A stretch of 64,000 nt of DNA, from positions 7,846,501 through 7,910,500 of the forward strand of contig OY821775.1 of NCBI GenBank assembly GCA_963682175.1, written 5' to 3'. The position numbers and the translations under genes were made by a program. Shown piece after piece: positions 1 through 12,328 of the stretch; positions within the stretch are counted from its first letter, which is position 1; the number at the start of each line of letters is the position of its first letter. This DNA is from Triglochin maritima (Eukaryota > Streptophyta > Magnoliopsida > Alismatales > Juncaginaceae). A model generated the notes under the pieces. That model did not search any database. It was not told the DNA's origin and was given only the letters and a program-made list of their open reading frames with translations.

Positions 1-60
1 ATTTTCTCTGAGGCAAGTCGCCTTCCCTATTCTCCAGTGTCTCGTATGACTACTGGTATC
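1..60 (+). mobile_element. Probable tail of the 5' LTR plus primer binding site fragment
   Basis: Positions 1-26 repeat inside the 3' LTR at 2484-2509. The next 27 bases lead to TGGTATC (54-60), the first seven bases of the initiator-tRNA-Met primer site usual in plant copia elements. The RT coding sequence follows directly. The upstream LTR would lie outside the window. This is inference from the repeat and the short primer-site match. Confidence 0.5.
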
Positions 61-1261
61 TGACTGCTTTTCTTCATGGTGACCTTGAAGAAGAAATTTA
101 TATGGACCAACCTGAAGGATTTGTAGCTTCTGGAAACGAGAACAAAGTTTGTAAACTTGTTAAGTCTCTTTATGGACTTAAACAAGCCCCAAAAGCTTGG
201 CATGAGAAATTTGACAAAATTATATTATCATTTGGATTCCAGGTTATTGATTCTGATAAATGTGTCTATTGCAAAGTTCAAAGTAATGCGTGTATTGCAT
301 TGTGTTTATATGTTGATGACATTTTACTGTTTGGATCTAATTTGAATATAATACATGAAACTAAGTCCTTCTTGTGCACTAAGTTTGAGATGAAGGATAT
401 GGGTGTTGCAAATGTGATCTTGGGTATCAAACTGACTAGGTCAGTTGATGGTATTTCCATATCTCAATCTCACTATGTTGAGAAGATTCTTGAGAGATTT
501 GGCTATACGAATTGTAGATCTGTGAAAACCCCATATGATTCATCAAAACCTTTGTACAAGAACAAGAGTGGTGTTCCAGTTTCACAACTGAGATATTCTC
601 AGATTATAGGTAGCTTGATGTATCTTGCAAATTGCACACGACCAGATATTTCATTCTCGGTGAGCAAACTTAGTAGATACACAAGTTGTCCTGATCGTAC
701 TCACTGGGAGGCTTTGGATAGAGTACTTAAGTACTTGAAGGGTACTTCTACCCTTGGGCTGCATTATGGGAAATTCCCAGCTGTACTAGAAGGGTACAGT
801 GATGCAAGCTGGATAGCCAAAAACTCTGGGAGTAACGGTGTTACAGGGTATGTTTTTACTCTGGGTGGAGGCGCAGTCTCCTGGAGGTCTACAAAACAGA
901 CCATATTGTCTCGATCTACATTTGAGGCTGAACTTTGTGCTTTGGATACAAGTGGAATGGAAGCTGAATGGCTGAAAGGACTCCTTTCTGAATTGCCAAT
1001 GACTAGCAAACCAGTTCCTGCAATATCTGTGCATTGTGATAGTATACTATTGCAAAGTTAAGAAGCTCAAAGTATAACCACAAACAAAGGAGACACATCC
1101 AAGTCAGACTGAAGTCTGTAAGGGAATTGATCTCGGAAAGGGTGATAGCTGTTGATTTTGTTGGTACCAAATACAATACAGCTGATCCTTTCACCAAAGG
1201 ACTTGATCTAGCTCAAGTTCTGAAATCCAAGTTGGGGATGGGACTGAGACCCATTACATGA
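57..1261 (+). pseudogene. Ty1/copia polyprotein remnant (reverse transcriptase + RNase H), frameshifted
   Basis: This is the C-terminal part of a copia-type retrotransposon polyprotein, which copies element RNA into DNA. Visible in order are the RT start motif TAFLHGDLEEEIYM (63-104), the catalytic YVDD (309-320), the linker with RPDISFSVSKLSRY, then RNase H with SDASWIA and LSRSTFEAEL. The main frame stops at 1061. The reading resumes in another frame through 1261, where AVDFVGTKYNTADPFTKGL is readable. A small indel near 1045-1052 therefore breaks RNase H. Gag, protease, integrase and the N-terminal part of RT are absent; the deletion junction is at about position 60. This is a dead copy of an ordinary plant copia element. 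Confidence 0.93.
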
Positions 1262-1821
1262 CTCATCTAGAATGGCAACCCAACCAATCTGAGTGGAGAT
1301 CCCACGAAGTTGGTTCAATGCGGTAATAACAAGTTCTTGAGTGAGTCAAGTGCAACTCATTGGTGATACATTGTAGGTCATACATTGTATCTGTGTCAAT
1401 ACCCCAAAGAATGGATATGTTGCTGAAACTGCAAGTTTAGTAAGAGTGTAGACTCTGAATGGGTTCAAGTCTTTGAGACAAGATGTTAGCAGTGCATCTT
1501 TGGAGAAGCCCAACTATGTGAATGCAATTGTGTGGCCGCAATTAGAGGAATGGGGGTCATTCCTTGAAAGCATTCATGAAACAGGATACGGATGCATGGC
1601 CGTAAAGCATCAACCCTGTAGATTGCAGCATAACCTGCTTAGTGTTGTTCTCAATGGACATCTCCACACAAAAGGTTCAAGTTCAAGACTTCGTTTCACT
1701 TAGTTCCTGTGGGGGTAAAGTTGAAGGATTCAGGTCGTGGTTCAAACCCGAAAGGTACCATTACTGAAAGCACTAGGCTGCAAGGTTTGGTCGCTCCATC
1801 AACAATGGATTTGTGGGGGAT
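1262..1821 (+). mobile_element. Copia internal 3' non-coding region ending in a polypurine tract
   Basis: This stretch lies between the RNase H remnant and the 3' LTR. It has no convincing gene; the 76-codon frame at 1473-1703 has no recognisable domain. It ends in a purine-rich tract TTGTGGGGGA (1811-1820) directly before the TGTTGGAATATT of the LTR, which is the usual plus-strand primer site of LTR retrotransposons. Confidence 0.8.
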
Positions 1822-2509
1822 TGTTGGAATATTGAGTTTGGGCTAGGCCCATGAATAGCTCAATTGAAGAAATCCAATGTTGAGATGAAGATGAGAACTA
1901 TTGCCCCATGTGCCATGTGCTCACCTCTACTTTTTAGTCCCACATTGGCAAAGCTAACAAGTTGAAGGATGTTGATAAACATACTATTCACTTGTCACTT
2001 TGTAGGTGGAAAGAGAGGAGGAGAGAATTCTCCACACACGCGCGCGCGCGCCCGTCCCGTCCCGGTCCGGGTCGGGGCGTGGCGTGGCGTGGCGTGGCGT
2101 GACGTGACGTGGCAGCGGGGGATTTGGGGGAAATTAGAGGCTTTAGCCTCAGGGTGATGGGTGTATTTATTTTTGGACCTCAAGGTAATTGTTTTTGCAA
2201 TTAAGTCCTTGACGGTTACAAGAATAAATACATATATATATATATATCATGACAGTTTCCTCCTAAATCAATATACACGTTCTATTTCCATCATCTCTAC
2301 GAAAACCGTCCCTCTCCGGCGATTTCCTTCCCCGAATCCAAAGTTGTTCAACGTCTGATTCTTGCGAGGTTTCGTGCTGCTTTCGTGGTCCGTCGACTCC
2401 GGTGTGCACCTGTTCGACGGTGAGACCGTTCTATCCTGGGAGAAAACCGGCAGACCATCAAACGCACTGGTATGTGGGCCGATATTTTCTCTGAGGCAAG
2501 TCGCCTTCC
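1822..2509 (+). mobile_element. 3' LTR of the copia element (right edge uncertain)
   Basis: The LTR starts with TGTTGGAATATTG immediately after the polypurine tract. It holds a GC-rich stretch with a (CG)n run (about 2039-2051) and a GGCGT/GACGT pentamer repeat (about 2077-2112). A 26-bp stretch at 2484-2509 is identical to window positions 1-26, as expected if 1-26 is the tail of the 5' LTR. The two copies diverge after that point, so the true 3' edge may be missing. No terminal CA or target duplication was found. Confidence 0.65.
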
Positions 2510-3482
2510 GACAGCTCGGTTTATGAGGTCGTTTCTGATTCATGTTCGTTCGTTTCTTGTTTTCCTTTACATGTTTTTGTTTGTTGGCTTTATCTGGATC
2601 CTTATGGAATATTTATTCGACATATGTAACCCACTGTATTACATGATCATATTTGTAATTGTATCAACAAGAGAAACCGGTGGTATCTACTATTTAATGT
2701 TCTCACGTCGGCACTGTACATGCTACGTCAACCACTTTTGGAGGAAGAGCTGTGGAAAGCTGGAGGTCTTCACACGTACGTAGATGGAGGTGGTATTATA
2801 TATCGTAGCATGAGGGTGGTGTTGGTAGCAATTAAGCTCAATATATAGAAATTATTTAAGCTTATACCCATGCATCCACATGTTTACTACTAATCACGAC
2901 AATTCTTCAAGAAGTTGTTAGGAAACACTAACAACTAACAACGATTCTTCACTCTTGAGTATCACACAAATCGTGATGGGCGTTAAAATTTTCATATGGA
3001 ATAATATAATACCTATCATATGCTTACCTCATTTCCCATAATTAGGATATATTTTTTTACAATCTTCCCCCTCTCTGTCGAGCTTTCTTACCCTTTTCAA
3101 CGACAAACGAGAATTTTTGAACACCAATTATTTAAATACATAATACCCAATCGTTTAATTATGTTAATTATCGAATTGATGAGTTCAGTTCATCATGTTA
3201 TTTTTTTATAGTTGATGGTATCAATAAGAAATTCACCCTAAAACATGCATGATAATCTGTCGACAATCAAGTATCTCATCTAAAAATTGCAATATAAATC
3301 AACCCAAAGTTAAATATGATAGTCTCGGGGTAAAGCTTGAGAAGTCTACGCCTCATATTCTCCATCAAACTTTGCTTTGTCCATACTACGTAACGTTTAT
3401 TGGTAATTATTTCCTACGCTTCCTTGGGGGTAGTCCTTGGCAGATGTCGATCCAACATACACGTTGGTTTGATACAAGCTAG
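2510..3482. other. Intergenic, no gene seen
   Basis: AT-rich sequence between the retrotransposon and the 3' end of the bHLH gene. The open frames at 2472-2783, 3020-3211 and 3249-3482 show no domain and no coding character. The last part (about 3300-3482) is likely to include the 3' UTR of the minus-strand bHLH gene. Confidence 0.5.
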
Positions 3483-6400
3483 TCATATATCTCCACGTAC
3501 TTCTTCATCTTCAAGTTCATCCTTGTCATTCCCCTCTGATCCATGAATCATGAAATTATATATTAACACCAAATTCAACAAGCCCATTAGCTAGTCATTA
3601 CTGATAATAAATTATCACCACATCATAAATATAGATATATATAAACCTGATATGTTGGGGTTGTAATAGCCCATATTGGCGTTAGGTGGTTGCATGGCCG
3701 AGATCATCATGTCCATGTTGACGTTGGGTGGTTGCATGGCCGAGATCATCATGCCCATGTTTGGTTGGTATTGACAAGGAAGCATCAGTGGCATGTTGTT
3801 GGTCATGTAAGGAAAGTAGGCATTGATGTTGTTCAGGTTTTGCATCCTCAGCATATCCTGATGGGCTCGGGCTTGCAGTTGTTTTATGTACTCGATCGCA
3901 TTGTCCAGCAACTGTTCCTCGCTCTCGTTCATCTGCATCCATGCCTATTCTAATTCACAAGATTTCGTGTACCTATTCTATTTGTTAAGTGGTAGGTGTA
4001 AGAGCTAGAGCTCCACATAAATCAAGAATGGAAGATTAATTTGCATTTGGATCGTTGCATATGTCAGATATATATACACTCTGAAGGGAGCTCCTCAGAG
4101 AGATCGAAGGGAAGATTGTTTTGTGGTCGGTTTGGTAACAGTTTTTTGGGCTTTGGTTTTTGAAAATGTGTACAAGTTTCCAAGATAAATTCTCAAACAA
4201 CAAAATGGATGAAAATGATTTTGAAATTGACACGAGCGAAGCACGCATCAAAATTTCAACCGAACAACAAATTTGAGACAAGTGTTCGACAAAATATATG
4301 AACACAATGAGTATTTGTTTGATCATACCGAATGGTAAAGTATAAGTAATAATAGTTCAATGAGGCAAGTATTAAAAAAATATGATTAGATGATCGATGG
4401 ATATGCATACAAAAAAATCTCACAATTCCTACACTATTAGAAGGGTAGGTTTTATTGCTGCATGTCCTAAGGTTCCAAAATAAATTATTCTAAAAAAAAG
4501 TTCCAGAACAATAGTATTTATATAACATACTTATTTACTTTTAAAAAAAAATCGGGAAGGGTGAAATCCAAATTCTAAGGAGTCGAGATCCAAAATTCAG
4601 GGGGTCGAAATTTAAATTCAAATGGGTCAAGTACTTGGAGAAGGTTGGGTGTGTGTGTGTAGTGTGTACACTTAGAGAAGATTAATGTAATGTAAGTACT
4701 TATAATGTATGTATGCGTATGTATGTATCCAATCTCTTACTCTAAAACAATCTGGCAAGAGATTCCTCAGAGATTCCAAGCTCCTATTGATCTGGTTCTC
4801 CCTCTCCTGCGTCCATAATACGAATTTGCAGATGTGATCATCTTGAAATGCAAAATTGAGGTCACATATGTATAGACAAGAAATATATAGTCGACAAAAA
4901 AGATAATGTAATGTAGCTTTGGTGTATTTATAGATTGTGTTAATCAATTGAAGGAATTGCAAGGTTTGCGTGTGTGGGTTTATACTTTTATTTATACAAA
5001 AATAATAATGCATAAAATACAGATGCCATGAATTTTTTTAAAGTAATTTTTAGAAAGAGGTAACGGAAAGAGACATAAATTTTGATCAACCACCTCAACA
5101 AAACTTAAACACTTAGGTCAAAATTAGTGGATCCAATTTTATTATACAATGTTGTACAAACACTGTCCTTTCAAATTATTGGATCCACTACCCTTATAGT
5201 TGTTTCAAATTATAATAAATAAGAAATTTATGGAAAGAGGTAACGGGAAGTAGGGATTCAATTTTTTTGGGTCCACTACCCTTCAAAGTAATAATATAGG
5301 AATAACCATAGTTACAATATTCTATTTGTCCCTTTACCATATATATTTCTTATTTATTGTCAAATGACTAATTATCGATTGTGCATTAAATCAATATATA
5401 AATTTGAAACCTCCAACTGCATGTATTTTAGTATCTTTTAAGGCATTGGGTAACGTTGATGATGGATGGATGTATGCATATAAGGATCGTTGATCTTTTA
5501 AGGCATAATTAACTTGTTTGACAAAAGACTAATTCCGAAAAAAATAAAACCAGATATATTGCAGGGAGATGGTACACCGCATTTACTCGGGGACCCACTC
5601 CGTGTCTATGACTCCTTGAACCTTTACATGGAATTTATGTATGAACCGCCAAAAAACTCAAAAGATTCTCTAAACTCAACCCAAGTTTTTTATATAAAAA
5701 AAATTCTTGGATCTTTTATCAACAATCCAACCGCCATCACCCGCCTAAGGCCTCGCCAACTACCGAGCCGACTTGCTTACCACTGGTCGCCGGAGTCGGC
5801 TTTCTCATCACCCAATCGTTGATCGCTGGTCGCCCCAAAATATAACATTGACCAACTAACTAGGCATGCATGCATGCATCAGTTATGCACCATAGACATG
5901 ATAAGTCAAAAAAGGAAGGAAAAAAAACGCCCATGGGAAGGTCATAACTAATAAAGTGGAACACCTGGTGTAGAAGTTCGAATTCGTTATTTAGGATCAT
6001 ATATGATAATAGCAAGATGACCGTCAATGATCTAAATATGGTTCAACGTCAGAATTAATATTGGTTCAAATTATATGGTATCCATAATTAATCAATGACA
6101 TTGTGTGTTACTGGAAAGTACTGACATGACACGTAATTGTCTTCCATACCTGTTCCGTGGCTTCGGCCTTTTCCTTGGTGATACAAATGCTACTTGCACT
6201 AGGACTGCTACTTGCACTAGGACTTCTCTTTGATGAAATTTCATCGTAGTCGACTCCTACTTTTTTAATCCTCTTCCTCGTATTCCCAGAGACGAAATTA
6301 GTGTCATCACAGTTGTCGTCGGACTGCGTTGAAAAAAAGAAGGATATAAACAAATACGGTGGGAAAAAAATTAAAAAGCAAACGCAATACATATATATGT

Positions 6401-7944
6401 TGGGCCATGCATTGATGGGATGGCAAATCATATATATAAAATAAAATTTTGACACACGCGCGGAACATTACAGTCTCTCGACCTGAATATAACATTATAA
6501 TCTGTGGGCAGGTCGTCTAGATGGTCTTCCGTTGACGAGTTGAAGTAAGGGTTTCATGGGAACTCCATCTAGTTCCTAAGATGTCATACAAATTTATACT
6601 TTATGTCGAAGAACAAAAAATATTTAACTTAGTTTTGGAGCGGGAGTGGGAATTCGTCAGCATATAATAATTTTTGGAAGTTATGAAATTCTAGTTCCAA
6701 ATTCTAAATTTTTATTTAAATTCACACACAAAAGTCATCTTAGAAGTGAAGTTCATCCACGTCTTAAATTTTTTTTGGAAACCAATAATTGCATCTTCCG
6801 AGAAAATATCACAAAAATTGACACAACGAAGAATTTAACCTTTGACATAGGAGACACCTTGTGTACGACTTGTAATCGCTTGTACACGCAAAATAAATCA
6901 GTGTTTGACACTTAGAAAAATAAATTAATCGGTTTTAGAACATTTTCACAAAAAATTAAGCATCCTTTAACTCATCTAAAAAATTTATATATTGTTTTTG
7001 CATAATTATACCAATTAAATTCATCTTTTCCCGCAAACACTATCCTTAATGTATCAAGTTCCTATAAAATTAGGTAAACTGCGTCGCCACCGAACAGAGA
7101 GCCCATGTGTTTCCATGGTGGTAGACTGCTTGCTAGTGATGATTCCAAGAAAATCTAGAGGCCTCTGTATAAATTCACTGTTTTACATGAAGCCACTTAT
7201 GGGTACATGATTTTGCGTTAGCTGGTCCAAAACTGAATTGAATCAATGAGGACCCGGAATGGATCGTAACCAGATCGGATCAGACTCGAATTCTCAAAAA
7301 TTCGAGGACTGGGTTCGATCAAGGACATCTGATGGTCGGACCTAATCTTGTACAGCTCTACTCGTCGGAGCCAACTATGTTCTAACTGAAGTAAGAGAAA
7401 TATCACGAATAATTGACATTAGTCGAAATAAACGTACACAAACAAACAAAATTATCAAAATGTGCCAAAGAAAAACGAGAATGGCTTAACTCCGCCGGCC
7501 CCATTTCAACATATATGCTTCTCAAGCGGGTCGAAAAACGAGTGGTATAATTAATTGGGACTAACTCGTTAGTGATGTTACAAAACCTTAGATTGTTAGA
7601 TCAATGCACCTTTTCTTCCATGCGAAGTAATTAGTTGCGAAACAGTATATATGTCTAATGTGCATATAAATACACACGCTAAATACGCTTGTAAACACAT
7701 CCAACCATGTATAGCTAACAACCAACACATGTATTGATTTGGTTATAATTACTTGATTAAACTCAACATGCAAGAGCATAATACTACGTACGTTCCAACG
7801 ACTTACCAATTGATGAGAATGAGGAGTGTATTCTACGATGGTGGCATAATTACGGGTGGGAAAACCAACAGTTGGAGGATCCGTGATGAATTTGGCGGCG
7901 TTATCGGCTAGGAATGGCACCTTCTGATCATGATCACGTCCCAT
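3483..7944 (-). CDS. Atypical bHLH transcription factor related to the PIF/HFR1 group
   Basis: Five exons close in frame to 238 residues: 7944-7807, 6323-6150, 4806-4741, 3932-3647 and 3535-3483. The 66-bp third exon encodes the end of the basic region and helix 1 (ENQINRSLESLRNLLPDC). Exon 4 begins with helix 2 (LLDNAIEYIKQLQ). This matches the layout of phytochrome-interacting factors, where helix 1 is ...RINEKMKALQELIPNC and helix 2 LDEAIEYLK. The basic region is degenerate: reading back from the invariant IN, the His and the second critical Arg are replaced, while one Glu and one Arg remain. Exon 1 ends in IVEYTPHSHQL, placed like, but not matching, the phytochrome-binding motif. Exon 2 is Ser-rich. 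The C-terminus has a 14-residue Met-rich tandem repeat and an acidic end (DKDELEDEE). A nuclear dimerising regulator is likely; E-box binding is doubtful. Exon 4 has an alternative acceptor 12 bases upstream. Further exons in the 1.5-kb first intron cannot be excluded. Confidence 0.8.
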
Positions 7945-7990
7945 TGCTTCAAGCTTAATAACATGCTGAGTGATGGCTACCGAACGTCCT

Positions 7991-8004
7991 TTATTTATAT
8001 AAGG
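7991..8004 (-). promoter_or_regulatory. TATA box of the bHLH gene
   Basis: On the minus strand this reads CCTTATATAAATAA, a good plant TATA box, about 47-60 bases upstream of the chosen ATG at 7944. The spacing leaves a short 5' UTR and supports that start. Confidence 0.6.
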
Positions 8005-9454
8005 GGAATTTCAAGAATGTCGACTGAATGGGCCTCAAAACTTATTCAATATTACTGAGACAGTTCGAGCTATTATTCTACCTTTCTAATTTCACCAATA
8101 CTTTTTTATCTCTTTTTTTCACCTTTCGTGGCATGAACTTGAGTTAATTAGTTAACTCATGCTTCAAATGACATTTTTACCTTTGTTTCTTGTAAATTTC
8201 AAATATAAATAGAAATTAAAATAAAATAGGAAGAAATGAACGTCATAAAACAAAACAATGGAATTAACTTTGATTTTTTTTCTTCTTAAGTATTCAAACA
8301 AGAAAACTCCAAACATTTTTTTTTGTATTTCTCTTATTTTTTAAAATATTTAAGTCTACTTATATTTGATATTTATAATAAAAAAGCACAACGGGGAACT
8401 TGGAATTCAACTCGTAGAAATATTAATACAAGTTTATGTTGAAAAGTTGATAAAGTAATATTGGTGAAATAAACCTTGAAATTACAAAGTATAGGTAACA
8501 ACTTCTTTAATCAAAGGAGTAGATCAGTATCAAGAGTTGCGGGGACATACGTGGATCATGCACTTCCATGTATTTGGATATTTTACTGTGTGGGTGGTGT
8601 TATAAATGATAAGGTGCAGACACCCAATGCACATCTCCCATTGAATAATCCTGCTAATTAAGTAAGCGTAGCAGACTAGCCGCCAGCAGACATCCTCATG
8701 CATCCACGTGGCAACACAAGTAACTGTCTTTACAAAAAGTTGCTGAGTTTGTTGCCGTTGTGGCTAAGCCATAGAAAATAAAATTCTAGCTGATCCATAA
8801 CTTACAATATCATAAACATGTTGATAAAGATTGCCCTCGTAAACAGAACCAGCAACCACACCTCCTGCTGCACATTGTTGATGCATTCATTTCAATTCAA
8901 TACAATATTTGACCCTGCAATACCATTACCATGTCAGAACCAAATCATATGTCATATCAACAAACCTATGAAATATGAGATATGAGATAAAGATAGAGGT
9001 CCATTTGGCAACATCCGCGTTTGCCGTTTGAGTTTTCAAAAACACTTTGTTTTGGTAGTGGAGTTTTGGGTGTGAGGTTTGTAAAACTCAAGTTTTTGTT
9101 TGTGAAGTAGCATTTTGAAATTAGAATTATTTGTACTCCTTCCTCAAAACTCATCTTCTTTGTTGTTTTGTTGTGTTTGGATTTAAATTGGCGTTTGCGG
9201 TTGTGTTTGGTCAAAAGAATCTTACATCTCTTTTATTACTTGGTTTTTAAGATTACAAGTTTTACACCAAAGATAAATATGATAAAGATTCACAACTAAG
9301 ATAAATATGATCTTACATCTCCCACTATTTGATTTTTTTAGATTCACACATAAGATAAAACATGATTAAGAATAACGAACACAGTGACCCTCAAAATAAA
9401 TAATTAATGAGAAGAAACATATTTTTATTGTATAGTAGTATAATAATGATTTTT
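8005..9454. other. Intergenic; possible MITE at 8999-9220
   Basis: AT-rich, with no gene seen. Positions 8999-9220 begin with CCATTTGGCAACATCCGCG and end near GGCGTTTGCGGTTGTGTTTGG. These are weakly inverted, so a degenerate hAT- or Harbinger-type MITE is possible. The minus-strand frame at 8966-9214 lies wholly within it and is not a gene. Confidence 0.3.
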
Positions 9455-9880
9455 CACTACAACATAAAAAAGTAACGCCGACGGCACATATCCGTCGGTG
9501 GACATTCACCGACAGAGAAACCATCGTCGAATTATCTTGTGTCGGTTTATGTTTAGGTACACTAACGAATGTACCAATGGATAAATGTCGTTGGTCCTAA
9601 TTTTGGCGTCAAATTCTTTCGCGTATTTTCGTGGGAATGATCACCGACGATCTATCACCAACGACGATCTGTCGGTGTAGAGCACCAACGATACGTATCC
9701 ATCGGTGTCGGTTACTCCGACTAATTCTTCCACCGCAGTATCATTGACAAATTGCGATGTTCACTAACAGAACGATACCGTCGATAAAGTGTGTGTGGGT
9801 AACCGTCACCGACAGATAAATATCATCGGTGTAGGTTACCCAACAAACATCAGAACATACACTGACAGATATGTATCGTC
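9455..9880 (+). mobile_element. CACTA-like transposon end with subterminal repeats
   Basis: It starts CACTACAACATAAAAAAG, like the terminal repeat of plant En/Spm (CACTA) elements. About 400 bases follow with many short CCGTCGGTG / CACCGACAG-type units in both orientations (for example near 9490, 9510, 9670, 9700, 9810 and 9870). CACTA elements carry such subterminal arrays as transposase sites. No matching opposite terminus or transposase was found, so this is a fragment. Confidence 0.55.
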
Positions 9881-10199
9881 GGTGTAAGTCCAGTACATAA
9901 TCAGAAAAGAGCATATTGGTTCTTTCCAGATTTCGATTTTCCTGATGAAAAGAATCATTCATCATAATTCATTCTTGATAAGTCATTCACCATTTACAAA
10001 ACATTGATACATCCAATGACAAACATCTTAACACAAGAAAATCATATATATGCATTTATCTCAAAACACTTCATACACTCTACTTCTAATTTAATTGAAA
10101 TAAGTTTTAAATTTATTAAGTAGTCAAACAAAATTTAACAATAATGAATACAATCACAAATAAGGAACACAACGACAACAAAAAACCCTAAGCAAACCC

Positions 10200-11270
10200 G
10201 GCCCATAGCAGGAGCAGGTGAGCTCCTGTTCCGGGCCTCATTTTGAGGGGGCCTCAAAAAAATGTACATGAGTTTATTGGGTTGCAAAGAAAATTAGTGC
10301 TAACACATAGATAACACATAAATATTGATAATTTTGCCTCAAAGAATACTAGGAGGACAAAAATTCCAGTGTTATTGCACTAAGTTAGTGAAATTTTTAT
10401 TATTTAAACTAAGATGACAAAAGTTTTCAATTTTAAGAGCATCGTTGTTGATTTTCGCACAGGACCTTGAAAATTCTCGAGACGACCCTGACCCTAAGAT
10501 CTCTACTTGAGTTTTACAAGACTCAAACCTACGATAAACGAATAACGGAATAAGGAACACAACCACACCCAAAAATATAAGGTAGATTGCATTCATACAA
10601 ATAAACATGTTTGAAAGTCGTAAGAAATATGAAAGACGTGCCAAAAATAACACACTAATGTCAAAGGAAGCCTACATTCAAACATTAACATTAAACATCA
10701 TGTAAGTATATATATAGCGTAATAGCATTCCATCAAGCATATTAGTTCTGATGCCGAAACAAAGCAAAACCCAAAAAAATTGACATCACACATCACTAGT
10801 GACTACCATGCATCAAAGTTCAACTTCAACACTAACAAGTTTGGCTTAGCAAAAACAAGCATGCATAACTTAAGTATAAAGTATTTAGTTTGTAAACCGC
10901 AATTCCCTTCTATAATGGTGACGCCAACAGTCCAAACCTCATAACGCAAAAAAAGTAGTTTGGGAGTAAAAAAAATCACGTTTTGGCGTCACCAACCGTC
11001 GTAACGCAACATCAAAACTCTGTTCCCAAAAAATACCACAGAAATATTTTTATTTCATAAAAATGATACCACATGAAATCACAAGTCCACAACATAAACA
11101 ATTGCTGAAGTTCTTCGTAACTGGACTGTTGTAACTATGTAGGGCTTTCGGCCCTCTTTAAGTAGGACCCAATGTGATGTAATAAAAGCCAATATTCTGT
11201 TAGGAATGATCTATCACACTTTGATTCGGATCGGTTTCGGTCAATATCCGACCCGAAAATACCGCGTCGG
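10200..11270. other. Intergenic with a short hairpin
   Basis: No gene seen. TGGTGACGCCAA (about 10917) and its inverse TTGGCGTCACCA (about 10984) bracket a short stretch and could fold. The frame at 10372-10653 on the minus strand has no recognisable domain. Confidence 0.4.
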
Positions 11271-12266
11271 AGTTGCATTGTACGACACCGGACCCGACCA
11301 AATCCAACCAAACCACACTGCCGAAGACAGCACTCGGCTTCCTTTTAACTTCTGTTTCCTTTAGTAAACCTTCATTCCGAAGGTAAAATTACTATTTTTT
11401 ATTTATTTGAGTTTGTGGGATTTGATTTAGTGATCTTTCCTATTTGAGTTTTATAGGATTTTTATGGGTTTGAAGCTACAGAATTTTCTTCCCTTTTACT
11501 TTCGTTCAGTGTTTTGTTGCTGCTCTGATGCTTATGTTTAAAATAAAAACAACTCCATTATTGATGTGTATTGGTGTTTGAAAGTATATCAGCGAAGTTC
11601 GTCATTAATAACTGTGATTTCTACAATATTTTGTATCACATCCCAATTATACACAGATATTTTCAAAAATATACAGACAGATATTGGATCAAATTGACTA
11701 CTGAAGGTATTATGTAGTTTTGCAATTTCTGACAATCTGTAAATTAAAGGTTTTTTTTTGAAAAGCTATTTGTAAATTAAATGATAGCTATTGGTATAAT
11801 TGCAGCCTTGCTGGGGGTTTCTTCTTTTGTAGACAACTTCATTTATGTTTTTTTGAATGATGACCCGATGTCAGACATCAACATTAGTAAATATTGTGAA
11901 GGTGCCTTACATATATCTTCTCACTCATCCTGTTCTTCTGAAGTTGAGCACTTCAACAATAAAATTTTCTACACAATTGCGTCCATGAGAGAGATTTTAA
12001 TGACCATTTTTATCTTGCTGGTTGATATAAAACACTGCAAGTTGTTTAAGAAGAATCCAAAACAGGAAAACAATTTGCTTGCATATTTATTCTTTCAGGT
12101 CGCCTTCGACATTCACTAATAGTACTTCTTAATGTTCAAGTAATTTGCTAGGAGAATTGAATGATTGATGGGCTGGCTTTATTTCCTTTTTACTCCCTTG
12201 TTAGATTGATTCTCATTACGTTAAGCTTTCTTTAATATGTGCTTCTTTGTTCAAACTAATAAACAG
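11270..12266 (+). promoter_or_regulatory. Probable 5' UTR exon and UTR intron of the membrane-protein gene
   Basis: A GC-richer block ends at 11382 with AAG|GTAAAA, a good donor. A good acceptor, AAACAG|GG, ends at 12266, 62 bases before the start codon. The stretch between is T-rich like an intron. The 112-codon frame at 11781-12119 lies inside this putative intron and is best regarded as chance. This layout needs transcript evidence. Confidence 0.45.
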
Positions 12267-12328
12267 GGAATCTTGATCTGAAATATTTGCATCAATATAA
12301 CAACGGATTAAACCTGATACTCAAGGAA

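Noticed and set aside
11781..12119. 112-codon plus-strand frame upstream of the plastid membrane-protein gene
   Set aside because: Lies inside the likely 5' UTR intron, has no recognisable domain and no supporting splice partners.
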